DNA of 64,000 nucleotides from the NCBI GenBank assembly GCA_016715075.1, contig JADKBK010000009.1:169375-233374 (forward strand). The letters are read 5' to 3'. The notes beneath the pieces are model-generated. The model saw only the letters and a program-made list of their open reading frames with translations, had not been told where the DNA came from and did no database searches. Every line of letters starts with the position of its first letter. Position 1 is the stretch's first letter. Positions 45,038-53,896 of this stretch are shown piece after piece. Position numbers and translations under genes: made by a program. The DNA is from Bacteroidales bacterium. Its GTDB lineage: Bacteria; Bacteroidota; Bacteroidia; Bacteroidales; VadinHA17.

Positions 45038-47488
45038 ATGACTAAAGAGAAGGAAGAGGCTGGAAAAAAGAGCACTAAAACTGCTAAAGGATCAGGAAAA
45101 TCCAAAGCCTTCTTTACAGATGAGAGGATTAAATTTATTGCAGGAATTCTTGTCACTGGTTTCGCATTTTATCTTCTTCTTGCCTGTATTTCATACCTTT
45201 TCTGGTGGAAAACTGATCAGAGTCTTCCTGCCTCTGATATTGTATCCGGACCAGATGTTGAAGTAAAAAACTGGTCAGGTAAAAGTGGTCATTTCCTTGC
45301 AGAGATGATAATAAGATACGGATTTGGATTAGGTGCATTCTTTGTTCCGATGATTTTTGGCACTATTGGACTGTATCTCCTCAGGTTTCCGAAGATCAGG
45401 CCCCTTACTCTTGTCATCAAGTTCACTTTTGCGGCTATAATCATCTCGCTGATGCTGGGATTTATATTTGGAAAGTCAAATGTTTATCTTGGCAGCGGGC
45501 CGGGAGGGGCGCAGGGCTATATGGTAACCAGGTGGATGAATGCGTTCATGGGGAAGATAGGCACCGGTGTACTGATATTGGTTTTGGCAATATCATATCT
45601 CATTTTTGCCCTTAAGGTAAAACCTGAATCTTTCGGATTTAAAATACCTGCCTTTCTGAAATTCAGGAAAGCCAGGGAGACGCAGGAAATCTTATCCGAA
45701 GAAGGAGATTCAGAAGAATCTGATTCATTGATAAACGAGGAGCCTGAAACAGAGGAAGAAATTCCGGAAGATAATCCTGTGGAATTTATTGTCAGAAACA
45801 CTAATAAACCTCACGATGATGATGATTCAGATGATGTTATTCCTGAAGTTTTCACCAGGGGATCTATAATACGTGATCTTGATAAGAGGGTCGCTCCCGT
45901 GGAACCTGAAGAAGCAGTGCCTCTTAACATTGTACGGCCGGAAACAGAGGGCACTCTCACCGAGCATGAGGTGGAACGGATAATGGAAAATTATGATCCC
46001 CGGCTTGATCTTTCTCATTATAAATTTCCACCTGTTTCGATCCTTAAGGAACACAAATCGGAAAGCGCCTTTGACAATACTGAAGTCTTTGAGAACAAAG
46101 AGAATATTATTAAAACTCTTGGTGACCATAAAATCAGTATAAAAAGTATCTCCGCGACAATAGGTCCGACAGTAACACTATATGAAATAGTACCGGAACG
46201 GGGAGTCAGACTCGCTCGAATCAAATCGCTTGAGGATGATATTGCACTCAATCTTTCCGCTCTTGGTATTAGGATCATAGCCCCGATACCTGGAAGGGGA
46301 ACCGTGGGCATTGAAGTACCGAATAAAAAGCCTGAGATGGTTTCAATGCGATCACTGATTACCTCCAAAGCTTTCCAGGAAACGAAATTCGATATTGCCC
46401 TTGCTCTTGGGAGAACGATAACTAATGAACCATATATTGTCGATCTTACAAAGATGCCCCACCTTCTGGTTGCAGGTGCCACCGGGCAGGGAAAATCAGT
46501 GGGGATAAATGCAATAATCACCTCGATTCTCTATAAAAAACATCCGGCAGAAGTCAAATTTGTGCTCATAGATCCTAAAAGAGTGGAGCTTCCGCTATAT
46601 ATGAAGATCGAGCGACATTTTCTTGCCAAACTACCTGATGAGGAGGATGCCATTATCACGGATACACAGAAAGTGATCAAAACCCTTAATTCCTTGTGTA
46701 TTGAAATGGATAACAGGCTCGAGCTTCTGAAAGCTGCCCAGTCGCGCAATATTAAGGAGTATAATGAGAAATTCATTTCGAGAAAACTCAATCCCGAAAA
46801 AGGACATAAATACCTGCCATATATAGTCCTTATAATAGATGAATTTGCGGATCTTATAATGACTGCCGGAAGAGAGATCGAGGGTCCTATCGGCAGACTT
46901 GCCCAGCTTGCAAGAGCAATTGGAATACACCTAATCATATCTACTCAGAGACCTTCAGCCAATATTATTACAGGTTTTATAAAGGCAAATTTCCCAACCA
47001 GGGTCGCCTTCAGGGTATTTTCCTCAATCGATTCCCGCACAATACTCGATTCAACCGGAGCAGACAGGCTTGTAGGGCGTGGCGACATGCTGGTTTCATC
47101 CGGTAATGAACCTGTAAGGGTACAGTGTGCCTTCATCGACACTCCTGAGATAGAAGAGCTGACAGACTTTATAGGCTCCCAGAAGGGATATGCCGATGCT
47201 ATGCACCTTCCTGAATATGTTGATGACAATGAGTCGGGTGCTGTTGAAGTTGACCTGCGAAAGAGAGATCAGATGTTTGAAGATGCCGCACGGCTGGTAG
47301 TCCAGCATCAGCAGGGGTCAACATCACTGATACAGCGAAAACTTTCCATCGGATACAACAGGGCAGGGAGAATTATTGATCAGCTCGAAGCTGCCGGAGT
47401 TGTAGGACCATTCGAAGGAAGCAAGGCAAGAGACGTTCTGGTTTCAGATTTTATATCTTTGGAACAGATTTTGAGTCGTCTTGAGTAA
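45038..47488 (+). CDS. ftsK: DNA translocase FtsK/SpoIIIE
   Basis: An 816-residue translocase that pumps chromosomal DNA at the septum. About four N-terminal helices are followed by an acidic linker (SEEGDSEESDSLINEEPETE), the alpha/beta motor with Walker A LLVAGATGQGKSVGINAII and Walker B IVLIIDEFADLIM, and a C-terminal gamma winged helix (SLIQRKLSIGYNRAGRIIDQ) that reads KOPS-like sites. Full length. The downstream lolA-like gene begins 10 bases after the stop if its second ATG is used. Confidence 0.96.
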   Translation: MTKEKEEAGKKSTKTAKGSGKSKAFFTDERIKFIAGILVTGFAFYLLLACISYLFWWKTDQSLPASDIVSGPDVEVKNWSGKSGHFLAEMIIRYGFGLGAFFVPMIFGTIGLYLLRFPKIRPLTLVIKFTFAAIIISLMLGFIFGKSNVYLGSGPGGAQGYMVTRWMNAFMGKIGTGVLILVLAISYLIFALKVKPESFGFKIPAFLKFRKARETQEILSEEGDSEESDSLINEEPETEEEIPEDNPVEFIVRNTNKPHDDDDSDDVIPEVFTRGSIIRDLDKRVAPVEPEEAVPLNIVRPETEGTLTEHEVERIMENYDPRLDLSHYKFPPVSILKEHKSESAFDNTEVFENKENIIKTLGDHKISIKSISATIGPTVTLYEIVPERGVRLARIKSLEDDIALNLSALGIRIIAPIPGRGTVGIEVPNKKPEMVSMRSLITSKAFQETKFDIALALGRTITNEPYIVDLTKMPHLLVAGATGQGKSVGINAIITSILYKKHPAEVKFVLIDPKRVELPLYMKIERHFLAKLPDEEDAIITDTQKVIKTLNSLCIEMDNRLELLKAAQSRNIKEYNEKFISRKLNPEKGHKYLPYIVLIIDEFADLIMTAGREIEGPIGRLAQLARAIGIHLIISTQRPSANIITGFIKANFPTRVAFRVFSSIDSRTILDSTGADRLVGRGDMLVSSGNEPVRVQCAFIDTPEIEELTDFIGSQKGYADAMHLPEYVDDNESGAVEVDLRKRDQMFEDAARLVVQHQQGSTSLIQRKLSIGYNRAGRIIDQLEAAGVVGPFEGSKARDVLVSDFISLEQILSRLE

Positions 47489-47498
47489 ACCGATTCAT

Positions 47499-48137
47499 AT
47501 GAAAATTTTACTATTCCTGTTTTTTGCCAATATTCCGGGATCTGCCTTTTCCCAGGGACAAAACGATCAGCAGGCAATCAAAATCCTTGACAGCTTCGCT
47601 TCAAATGCATCCAAAGCACCATCTATATCTATGGTATTCAGGATGATATCTGCCGACCTTACAGACAACAGTTCAGATACTCTGAATGGATCAATTATCC
47701 TTAGCAAGGATAAATACAGACTGAACCTCGGAGAGAATTCAGTCTGGTATAACGGGGAAACAATCTGGAACTATCTTACTGCTGAAAAAGACGTTACAAT
47801 CACTAAACCTGATAAAAAAGACCATTCTTTTCAGAACCGTCCTTCTGAAATATTCACAATGTATAAATCTGGCTATAAGAGCAGACTGATTGAAGAGAAA
47901 ACAGATACATACCTTGTTGATCTTTATCCTGAAGATCTCAAAAGCGACCTTGTAAGGGTAAGACTGACAATAAGCAAACCAAACCTGGCGCTCATCAACC
48001 TGGAGTATAAAAGAAGAGACGGCATGGTAATAACACTCATGATCACAGAATATGATCTCAGGCAAAAACCTGATGCCGACACCTTTGTTTTTAAGGCAGA
48101 TAAGTATAAAGGAGTCGATATAAACGACATGCGTTAG
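47499..48137 (+). CDS. LolA-like outer-membrane lipoprotein carrier protein
   Basis: A ~212-residue periplasmic protein with signal segment ILLFLFFANIPGSAFSQ and a LolA-fold body (SISMVFRMISADLTDNSSD, DKYRLNLGENSVWYNGETIW, FTMYKSGYKSRLIEEK). LolA ferries lipoproteins from the inner membrane to the outer membrane. The ftsK-lolA pair is common in Bacteroidota. An upstream start at 47481 would overlap ftsK; the ATG at 47499 places the signal peptide at the N-terminus. Stop codon is TAG, and it overlaps the convergent PgpH-like stop. Confidence 0.87.
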   Translation: MKILLFLFFANIPGSAFSQGQNDQQAIKILDSFASNASKAPSISMVFRMISADLTDNSSDTLNGSIILSKDKYRLNLGENSVWYNGETIWNYLTAEKDVTITKPDKKDHSFQNRPSEIFTMYKSGYKSRLIEEKTDTYLVDLYPEDLKSDLVRVRLTISKPNLALINLEYKRRDGMVITLMITEYDLRQKPDADTFVFKADKYKGVDINDMR

Positions 48138-49534
48138 GAATCCCCTGAATATTTTTCAGGATATACTGTCCGGGTATGGTGAATATTCAAAAGCCTCTTC
48201 CTGAAAATACTCTTCACTTCAGTAAGATCCCTGAAAGTAACAGGTGCATCGGCAAACTGATCATCCTGCTCCTGTATGGAAATGATCTTTTCAATAAGCT
48301 CACCAATTGTCTGCTCATTGAATTTTTCGAGTGTTCTTGAGGCAGCCTCTACTGCATCAGCCATCATTACTATAACAGTCTCCCTTGTAAAGGGTTTTGG
48401 CCCCGGATAAGAAAATTTGCTTTCTGCAGCTGTCGATGACTTTTCCGTTTCAAGATACTTCATATAGAAAAAATAGGCCTTTTTAGTGCCGTGGTGTGTC
48501 CTGATAAAATCTATTATCTGAACAGGAAGCTTATATTTTCTTGCAAGTAAAACACCTTCATTTACATGATTAATAATAATTTCGGAGCTCTCTACAGGGT
48601 CAATATTCCGATGTGGGTTGTCACCGTTCTTTTGGTTTTCAATGAAAAATCCTGAATTAATAATTTTCCCGATGTCATGATAAAGCGAACCTGTCCGTAC
48701 CAGCAATGGGTTAGCTCCGACGATCCTGGCTGCCTCTTCAGCCAGATTAGCCACCTGAAGGGAATGCTGAAAGGAGCCTGGCGCTTCTTCTGCGAATCGT
48801 CTCAGCAGAGGATTATCCAAATTGGATAACTCAAGCAGCGTTGTATCAGACAGGAAGTAAAACTTCCTTTCAAAGAGGAAGATCAGCGGATAACTTAAAA
48901 GTATCAGAATTCCATTCCCCAAAAATAGCTTATAATCAGCGAAGTTTGCACCTGAAACGGCTGAACCATTCATAATTGATAAGGCAAAATAAATAACAGA
49001 ATAGCTTGCCACTACTGAGAGTGAAGAATAAACGATTTTAGCACGCTTGTAAATATTTGTCAGTACGAAAATTGCAGACACCCCTGAAATAAAACTTATA
49101 AAAACGAATTCAAAAGAAGCGGGAACAATAAAGCCGGCAAGTATGAGGGTAATCACCAATATGAATAAGGCCAGCCTGGCGTCATAAAATGTACAGATTA
49201 CAATAGGTATAATTGAAAAAGGTATAAGGAACAGGATTTCCGGATTGGCAAAAGAGATGACGATTCGTGTAATTACAATAAAGATCAGAATAATGAGAAT
49301 TATGAATATTGTTTTCCTGGTAACTTCCAGTATTTCCGGCCTGAAATGAGACAGGAAAAGGTAAAGCATCAGATAGCATGATGAAACGATAAGGATGCTC
49401 CCGAGCAATTCAGACCAGGTTTCGCACTTTTCCGGGGGCCATACTGCTACAACAACAAGTATGCTTGCCAGGAAGAAGCCCAGATTGAAAATATGCTTTA
49501 CAGAAGGTCTCCGGGCTTTACTGATATCAGTCAT
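48134..49534 (-). CDS. PgpH-like membrane HD hydrolase without the extracytoplasmic domain
   Basis: A 466-residue 7TM-HD family protein. An N-terminal helix (FNLGFFLASILVVVAVW) is followed by about six more helices (IFIILIILIFIVITRIVI, LALFILVITLILAGFIV) and a cytoplasmic HD domain with HSLQVANLAEEA, LYHDIGKI, NHVNEGVLLARKYK and RTHHGT. Related PgpH enzymes hydrolyse c-di-AMP. Canonical members have a long extracytoplasmic 7TMR-HDED domain after the first helix; here the second helix follows within about 15 residues, so that sensor part is missing. No upstream reading frame supplies it. The substrate is inferred from the family. Confidence 0.85.
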   Translation of the reverse strand: MTDISKARRPSVKHIFNLGFFLASILVVVAVWPPEKCETWSELLGSILIVSSCYLMLYLFLSHFRPEILEVTRKTIFIILIILIFIVITRIVISFANPEILFLIPFSIIPIVICTFYDARLALFILVITLILAGFIVPASFEFVFISFISGVSAIFVLTNIYKRAKIVYSSLSVVASYSVIYFALSIMNGSAVSGANFADYKLFLGNGILILLSYPLIFLFERKFYFLSDTTLLELSNLDNPLLRRFAEEAPGSFQHSLQVANLAEEAARIVGANPLLVRTGSLYHDIGKIINSGFFIENQKNGDNPHRNIDPVESSEIIINHVNEGVLLARKYKLPVQIIDFIRTHHGTKKAYFFYMKYLETEKSSTAAESKFSYPGPKPFTRETVIVMMADAVEAASRTLEKFNEQTIGELIEKIISIQEQDDQFADAPVTFRDLTEVKSIFRKRLLNIHHTRTVYPEKYSGDS

Positions 49535-49624
49535 CTGAGAGGTTATTGGTATTATCGTTTCATAATGGTAAAATTAGATTATTTTTTCTGAAAAAATCCT
49601 GAGTAGTACATTAGTCTGATTCAA

Positions 49625-49765
49625 TCAAAAACGAATTCTTAGTCCGGATCTGAGCATCCTCTTTGAAATCTCATTGCAGGCCCTCGTCCCAATGAATCGC
49701 TCCTCCTGCAGATCATCCCCTTGAGGAGTATAAAAGTCCCATTCAGGTCTTCTGTGGGTAAAAAC
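49625..49765 (-). pseudogene. Possible remnant of a coding gene
   Basis: A 46-codon open stretch without a start codon encodes RRPEWDFYTPQGDDLQEERF and then IGTRACNEISKRMLRSGLRI, ending RF before a stop. Codon use and composition look protein-like, and the alternating end resembles an outer-membrane protein tail. No continuation is seen upstream in any frame. I do not recognise the family. Low confidence; it could be chance. Confidence 0.3.
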
Positions 49766-49814
49766 TCAAGAAGTTCAACAGAGAATAAGACTTAACAGAA
49801 TCAGCGATTTTTAG

Positions 49815-49822
49815 TAATTTTG
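49815..49822 (+). promoter_or_regulatory. Putative -7 box of the NlpC/P60 gene
   Basis: TAATTTTG, exact TAnnTTTG match, 17 bases before the start codon at 49840. No matching -33 element found. Confidence 0.4.
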
Positions 49823-49839
49823 AATTAAAATTATGTCAT

Positions 49840-50601
49840 ATGGAGAGATATATCTGCGAGAATGTTTTTGTTCCCTTAAGATCTGCCCCTTCTCACAAAT
49901 CGGAGATGTTAAGCCAGATCCTGTTCGGGGAGAAATATGCCGTGGCAGACAGTTCCGGCAACTGGCAGAAAATTAAAACATCTTTCGACAATTACCACGG
50001 ATGGATTGATGTTGATCATCTGCAATGCAGTGCCGATGAGGACATATCATGCGGCCATGTATTGAATCGACCTCTGTTGTGTACCAAAAGCGATAATACA
50101 AAAATTGTACTGGAGCCAGGTTGCGAGATTTTTAATCCCGATTTTGAAGAAAAAGTATTTTCTATAGGGAGGAACATATATAGAACGATTCCTGATTTCG
50201 GTAAGAATTACATCTCGACCAATGATTCTCTGTCTGAGATTGCAATGAAATTCATTAACAGTCCTTATATCTGGGGCGGAAGAATTCCATCAGGCCTTGA
50301 CTGTTCAGGATTTACACAGTTGGTTTACAAGATATTCAGTATTCCGATAGCGAGGGATGCTGCAGATCAGTCGAATGAAGGTAAAATGATTGACTTCATT
50401 GATGAAGCTGTACCCGGAGATCTTGCTTTTTTTGACAGTGGAAATGGCAGAATCTCACATGTCGGGATGATTATTTCAAAAGGACTGATAATCCATGCTT
50501 CCGGAAGGGTAAGAATAGACTCACTCGATCATCACGGCATCTTTAAAAATGAGATTAACGGCTATTCGCATAATCTCAGGACTATAAGGAGAATAATCTG
50601 A
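49840..50601 (+). CDS. NlpC/P60 (C40) cell-wall peptidase
   Basis: A 253-residue protein with an N-terminal SH3-type domain (ICENVFVPLRSAPSHKSEM, WQKIKTSFDNYHGWIDVDHL) and a C-terminal NlpC/P60 domain: active-site Cys in RIPSGLDCSGFTQLVYK, His in GRISHVGMII and a polar residue in LIIHASGRVRID. It resembles gamma-D-glutamyl-L-diamino-acid endopeptidases (dipeptidyl peptidase VI) that cut murein peptides. No signal peptide is evident, suggesting cytosolic recycling of muropeptides. Confidence 0.9.
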   Translation: MERYICENVFVPLRSAPSHKSEMLSQILFGEKYAVADSSGNWQKIKTSFDNYHGWIDVDHLQCSADEDISCGHVLNRPLLCTKSDNTKIVLEPGCEIFNPDFEEKVFSIGRNIYRTIPDFGKNYISTNDSLSEIAMKFINSPYIWGGRIPSGLDCSGFTQLVYKIFSIPIARDAADQSNEGKMIDFIDEAVPGDLAFFDSGNGRISHVGMIISKGLIIHASGRVRIDSLDHHGIFKNEINGYSHNLRTIRRII

Positions 50602-50683
50602 CAGGAATGACTACATGGCGGATCTTCATCCTCTGAATTTCTGCCGGTTTAAGTTGACACGGATAGCAGTTCATTCATTATCG

Positions 50684-52390
50684 TTATGATGTGATATGGG
50701 CTCTGACAATTTTCTCTTCAACCATTTTCATTATTGCCTCTTCTTCCATTTTAGCCTTTGAATCAATGTCGCAGCTTTTTATCAGAACCTCTTTTACGAA
50801 ATCCTTGTCCTCAATATCTGATGCATTTATCCTGACATTAAGATAAGCACCCTTAATACAGGCACGAAGCGCCAGAGTGCCCACGCCTGCATCAGTAACT
50901 GAATTGGGATTTCCCTCTTCCACCATCTCCCTTAAAAGTCCGAACCCTGAATGGGCTGTTTCCATAACCTTCAGCGGAACAAGTGTTACATTTTTGGTAG
51001 CCTCCTGGATTGCTGAATTTCTAATTTGCACTTCCTCCATAGTTTTTTTTGGAAGGGCAAATGTTTCCATCAGCTTGTTGAAAGCGGCGGTATCCTCATC
51101 AACAAGAGAGAGAAGAACATTCTGCAAGACTTTTCCCTGTTCAGCCCAATCTGAAAAAAGCTTCCATCTGTCGTCCCAGCCCTTCTTGTGGCTTGAAAGA
51201 TTTGCCACCATCGTTCCGAGAGCAATGCCAAGGGCACCCATATACGCTGCTATAGATCCGCCTCCAGGAGCAGTTGATTCTGAAGCAGTTTCATCCATGA
51301 ATGCTTTAAGATTCATGTCAGCAAGCGATTGTTTGTTTTTTTCTTCCATAATATATTCTATTATTTTCTCTTCTGGCTTAAACGGATGTAATTCATTCAA
51401 TCCCATGCTTTTGATTGCAATTTTTATAAGCTCCTCATCAGGTACCCCCGATGATCGCTGCTGCTTATGAAGAAAATATTTTCCTGCATCAAGAAGCGAT
51501 TTAAGTGGCACAAGCCCCACAATCTCAGATCCAGTCACCCTGACACCCCTGGCATCTGCCTTCCTGCACGCCTCATCAAAAGCGATATGGACCGAAGTAA
51601 CGGAAATATCCGTAAGATTCATTGAGATCTGTGCGATCCCATATTCCCTGATATACCACCCTATAGCTTTTACAGATTTGAGGGAACCCGGGACCATTAT
51701 TTTTTCACCGTTACTATCATACATGATTTTACCCGTTAAGGAATCTCCTTCACGCAAAGGTCTTCCTTTCTCCCTTACATCATAGGCGATAGCGTTGGCT
51801 CTCCTGATAGAAGTGGTATTGAGGTTTATATTGTAAGCAACAAGAAAATCCCTGGCACCCACAGCCGTAGCACCTGAACGTTCATGGAAAAGAGCTGGTC
51901 CGAAATCCGGCTTCCAGCGGGGATCCTCCAGTTTCTTTATAAGACCCTCATATTCGCCCTCCCGGCAATTGGCAAGATTCCTTCTATCTTCGGCAGAAGC
52001 TGCATTTTCATAACAATAGACCGGGATTCCAAGTTCCTCACCTATCCGTGCTGCAACTTTGCGTGCATAATAAACTGTCTCCTCCATTGTAATGCCTGAA
52101 ACCGGCACAAAAGGGCAGACATCAGTAGCACCCATACGAGGATGCTCGCCATGATGCTTCGACATATCTATGAGTTCGGAAGCTTTCTTTACTGCAAGAA
52201 AAGCTGCACTGCAGACTGCTTCAGGATCACCCACAAAGGTCACAACTGTCCGGTTTGTCGCCGCACCAGGATCCACATTCAGCAGCTTAACGCCGATTAC
52301 AGATTCAATCTCATCAGTAATCTGCCTTATTATCTCCATATCACGTCCCTCGCTGAAGTTCGGGACACACTCTAAAATTCTGTTATCCAT
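50684..52390 (-). CDS. ftcD: Glutamate formimidoyltransferase/formimidoyl-THF cyclodeaminase, fused
   Basis: A 568-residue bifunctional enzyme of histidine degradation. The N-terminal ~325 residues are the formimidoyltransferase (LECVPNFSEGRDMEIIRQI, the active-site region HHGEHPRMGATDVCPFVPV, YDVREKGRPLREGD). The C-terminal ~210 residues are the cyclodeaminase (ESTAPGGGSIAAYMGALGIA, VEEGNPNSVTDAGVGTLALR). It moves the formimino group from formiminoglutamate to tetrahydrofolate and then releases ammonia. The imidazolonepropionase gene lies upstream on the same strand, 139 bases away across a G-rich repeat. hutH and hutU are not in the window. Confidence 0.95.
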   Translation of the reverse strand: MDNRILECVPNFSEGRDMEIIRQITDEIESVIGVKLLNVDPGAATNRTVVTFVGDPEAVCSAAFLAVKKASELIDMSKHHGEHPRMGATDVCPFVPVSGITMEETVYYARKVAARIGEELGIPVYCYENAASAEDRRNLANCREGEYEGLIKKLEDPRWKPDFGPALFHERSGATAVGARDFLVAYNINLNTTSIRRANAIAYDVREKGRPLREGDSLTGKIMYDSNGEKIMVPGSLKSVKAIGWYIREYGIAQISMNLTDISVTSVHIAFDEACRKADARGVRVTGSEIVGLVPLKSLLDAGKYFLHKQQRSSGVPDEELIKIAIKSMGLNELHPFKPEEKIIEYIMEEKNKQSLADMNLKAFMDETASESTAPGGGSIAAYMGALGIALGTMVANLSSHKKGWDDRWKLFSDWAEQGKVLQNVLLSLVDEDTAAFNKLMETFALPKKTMEEVQIRNSAIQEATKNVTLVPLKVMETAHSGFGLLREMVEEGNPNSVTDAGVGTLALRACIKGAYLNVRINASDIEDKDFVKEVLIKSCDIDSKAKMEEEAIMKMVEEKIVRAHITS

Positions 52391-52422
52391 AGAAAAATTA
52401 CATTTTTTATTCTCTGTGAAAG

Positions 52423-52512
52423 TCCTCCCCCCCCCGGCCCCCCCAGAGGGGGGGATAAAAAGTACTTATAAAATACTGTATTAGCCCCCCCCTGGGGGGG
52501 GGTTGGGGGGGT
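52423..52512. repeat. G-rich palindromic intergenic element (copies 2a and 2b, inverted pair)
   Basis: Two C/G-rich palindromes (CCTCCCCCCCCCGGCCCCCC with AGAGGGGGGG, and GCCCCCCCCTGGGGGGGGG with TTGGGGGGG) face each other across about 30 AT-rich bases. Runs of 7-9 identical bases make the exact length unreliable. Related to 41831-41866 and 62804-62842; strong quadruplex potential on the G strand. Confidence 0.8.
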
Positions 52513-52529
52513 ATAATCCACAAAAGTAT

Positions 52530-53795
52530 TTAATATTTTACTATCTCCCCTTTAAGTATGACTGTGTCGATGAGGTCGCTGCCAAAAGCATATGGCATAA
52601 ACTCATACGACGGTATTTCTTTTGTAATAAACACATTAGCGACCTTTCCCCGGGCAATTGATCCGTGAGTCCGGGATATATCCATAGCATAGGCTGAGTT
52701 TATTGTCACGGCATTTATTACCTCCTCGGGCAGCATCCGCAATTTAATACACCCAAGCGACATTATCAGCTTCATATTTCCCGATGGCGATGATCCAGGA
52801 TTATAATCCGAAGCAAGAGCGACAGGTAAACCGGCATCAATCATCTTTCTGGCGGGAGGATCCTTCAAGCCCAGAAAAAACGATGAGCCTGGCAGAAGGG
52901 TAGGCATAGTATCAGAATCCAGGAGCATGGCAATTTCATCATCGCCAGTACACTCAAGATGGTCAACTGACAGAGCATTGTATTTAACCCCGGTCTGAAT
53001 TCCGCCCGAATAATCAAGCTCATTGGCATGGATCTTTGCAGTCAGTCCATATTTCATTCCTGCCATAAGGATCTTTTCCGTTTCCTCAATAGTATAGAAA
53101 CCCCGATCACAGAAGACGTCAATATAATCTGCAAGATCCTCAGAGGCAATAACGGGAATCATTTCATTAATAATAAGATCAATATATTCGTCTCTTTTGT
53201 TAAGGTAGTTCTTCGGTATAGCATGGGCGCCAAGAAAAGTAGCTTTAACTTCCAGTGGAAAGCTGTTTTTTATGCGCCTGATCACCCTGAGCATTTTGAG
53301 CTCATCCTCCACGTCAAGGCCATATCCGCTTTTAATCTCCACCGCGCCCGTTCCAAGCGCAATAATCTCTCTTATACGAACAGAAGACTGCTGATACAAT
53401 TCTTCTTCAGATGTATCATGAAGTCTGGCAGCGGAATTGAGAATCCCTCCTCCCCTCCTGGCTATCTCTTCATATGACAATCCCCTGATTTTATCTGTAA
53501 ATTCAGCTTCACGGCTGCCGGCATAAACAAGATGAGTATGGGAATCGCAGAAGGATGGAAAAACCAGCTTCCCACTGGCATTAATGTAAATAATTTCAGG
53601 ATCGTCCAGAGGAATATCACCCAGTTCCAGGTCACTCATATTACCAAAATCCAGAATAATGCCGTTCCTGATATATAAAAAAGCATCATTTATGATGGAT
53701 AACCCAGCCATCTCTTTTCCGGATATCTTTGTCCTGACATTATTCTCTGTCTGGATAAGAGATCTTATATTGACAATTACTAAAGCCGTATTCAT
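52530..53795 (-). CDS. hutI: Imidazolonepropionase
   Basis: A 421-residue amidohydrolase, third step of histidine degradation: imidazolone-propionate to formiminoglutamate. Metal and substrate motifs are visible: CDSHTHLVYAGSREAEF, IKSGYGLDVEDELKML, ATFLGAHAIP, KIHANELDYSGG, SVDHLECTGDDE and ALASDYNPGSSP. Full length. It would feed FtcD encoded downstream. The other hut genes must lie elsewhere. Confidence 0.96.
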   Translation of the reverse strand: MNTALVIVNIRSLIQTENNVRTKISGKEMAGLSIINDAFLYIRNGIILDFGNMSDLELGDIPLDDPEIIYINASGKLVFPSFCDSHTHLVYAGSREAEFTDKIRGLSYEEIARRGGGILNSAARLHDTSEEELYQQSSVRIREIIALGTGAVEIKSGYGLDVEDELKMLRVIRRIKNSFPLEVKATFLGAHAIPKNYLNKRDEYIDLIINEMIPVIASEDLADYIDVFCDRGFYTIEETEKILMAGMKYGLTAKIHANELDYSGGIQTGVKYNALSVDHLECTGDDEIAMLLDSDTMPTLLPGSSFFLGLKDPPARKMIDAGLPVALASDYNPGSSPSGNMKLIMSLGCIKLRMLPEEVINAVTINSAYAMDISRTHGSIARGKVANVFITKEIPSYEFMPYAFGSDLIDTVILKGEIVKY

Positions 53796-53896
53796 TTAAA
53801 ATCATTATTCAACATCTAAGGTAGCAAATATTAAAAAAAGAGACTGCCATATTCAATTTTCTTTATCTTTATAATTGTGAATTTAAACCATAACCA

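Larger units (their letters stand above)
49535..49839. other. Intergenic region, 305 bases
   Basis: Between the divergent PgpH-like and NlpC/P60 genes. It holds the possible remnant at 49625-49765 and a -7 box for the NlpC gene; nothing else was recognised. No tRNA or hairpin was seen. Confidence 0.6.
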
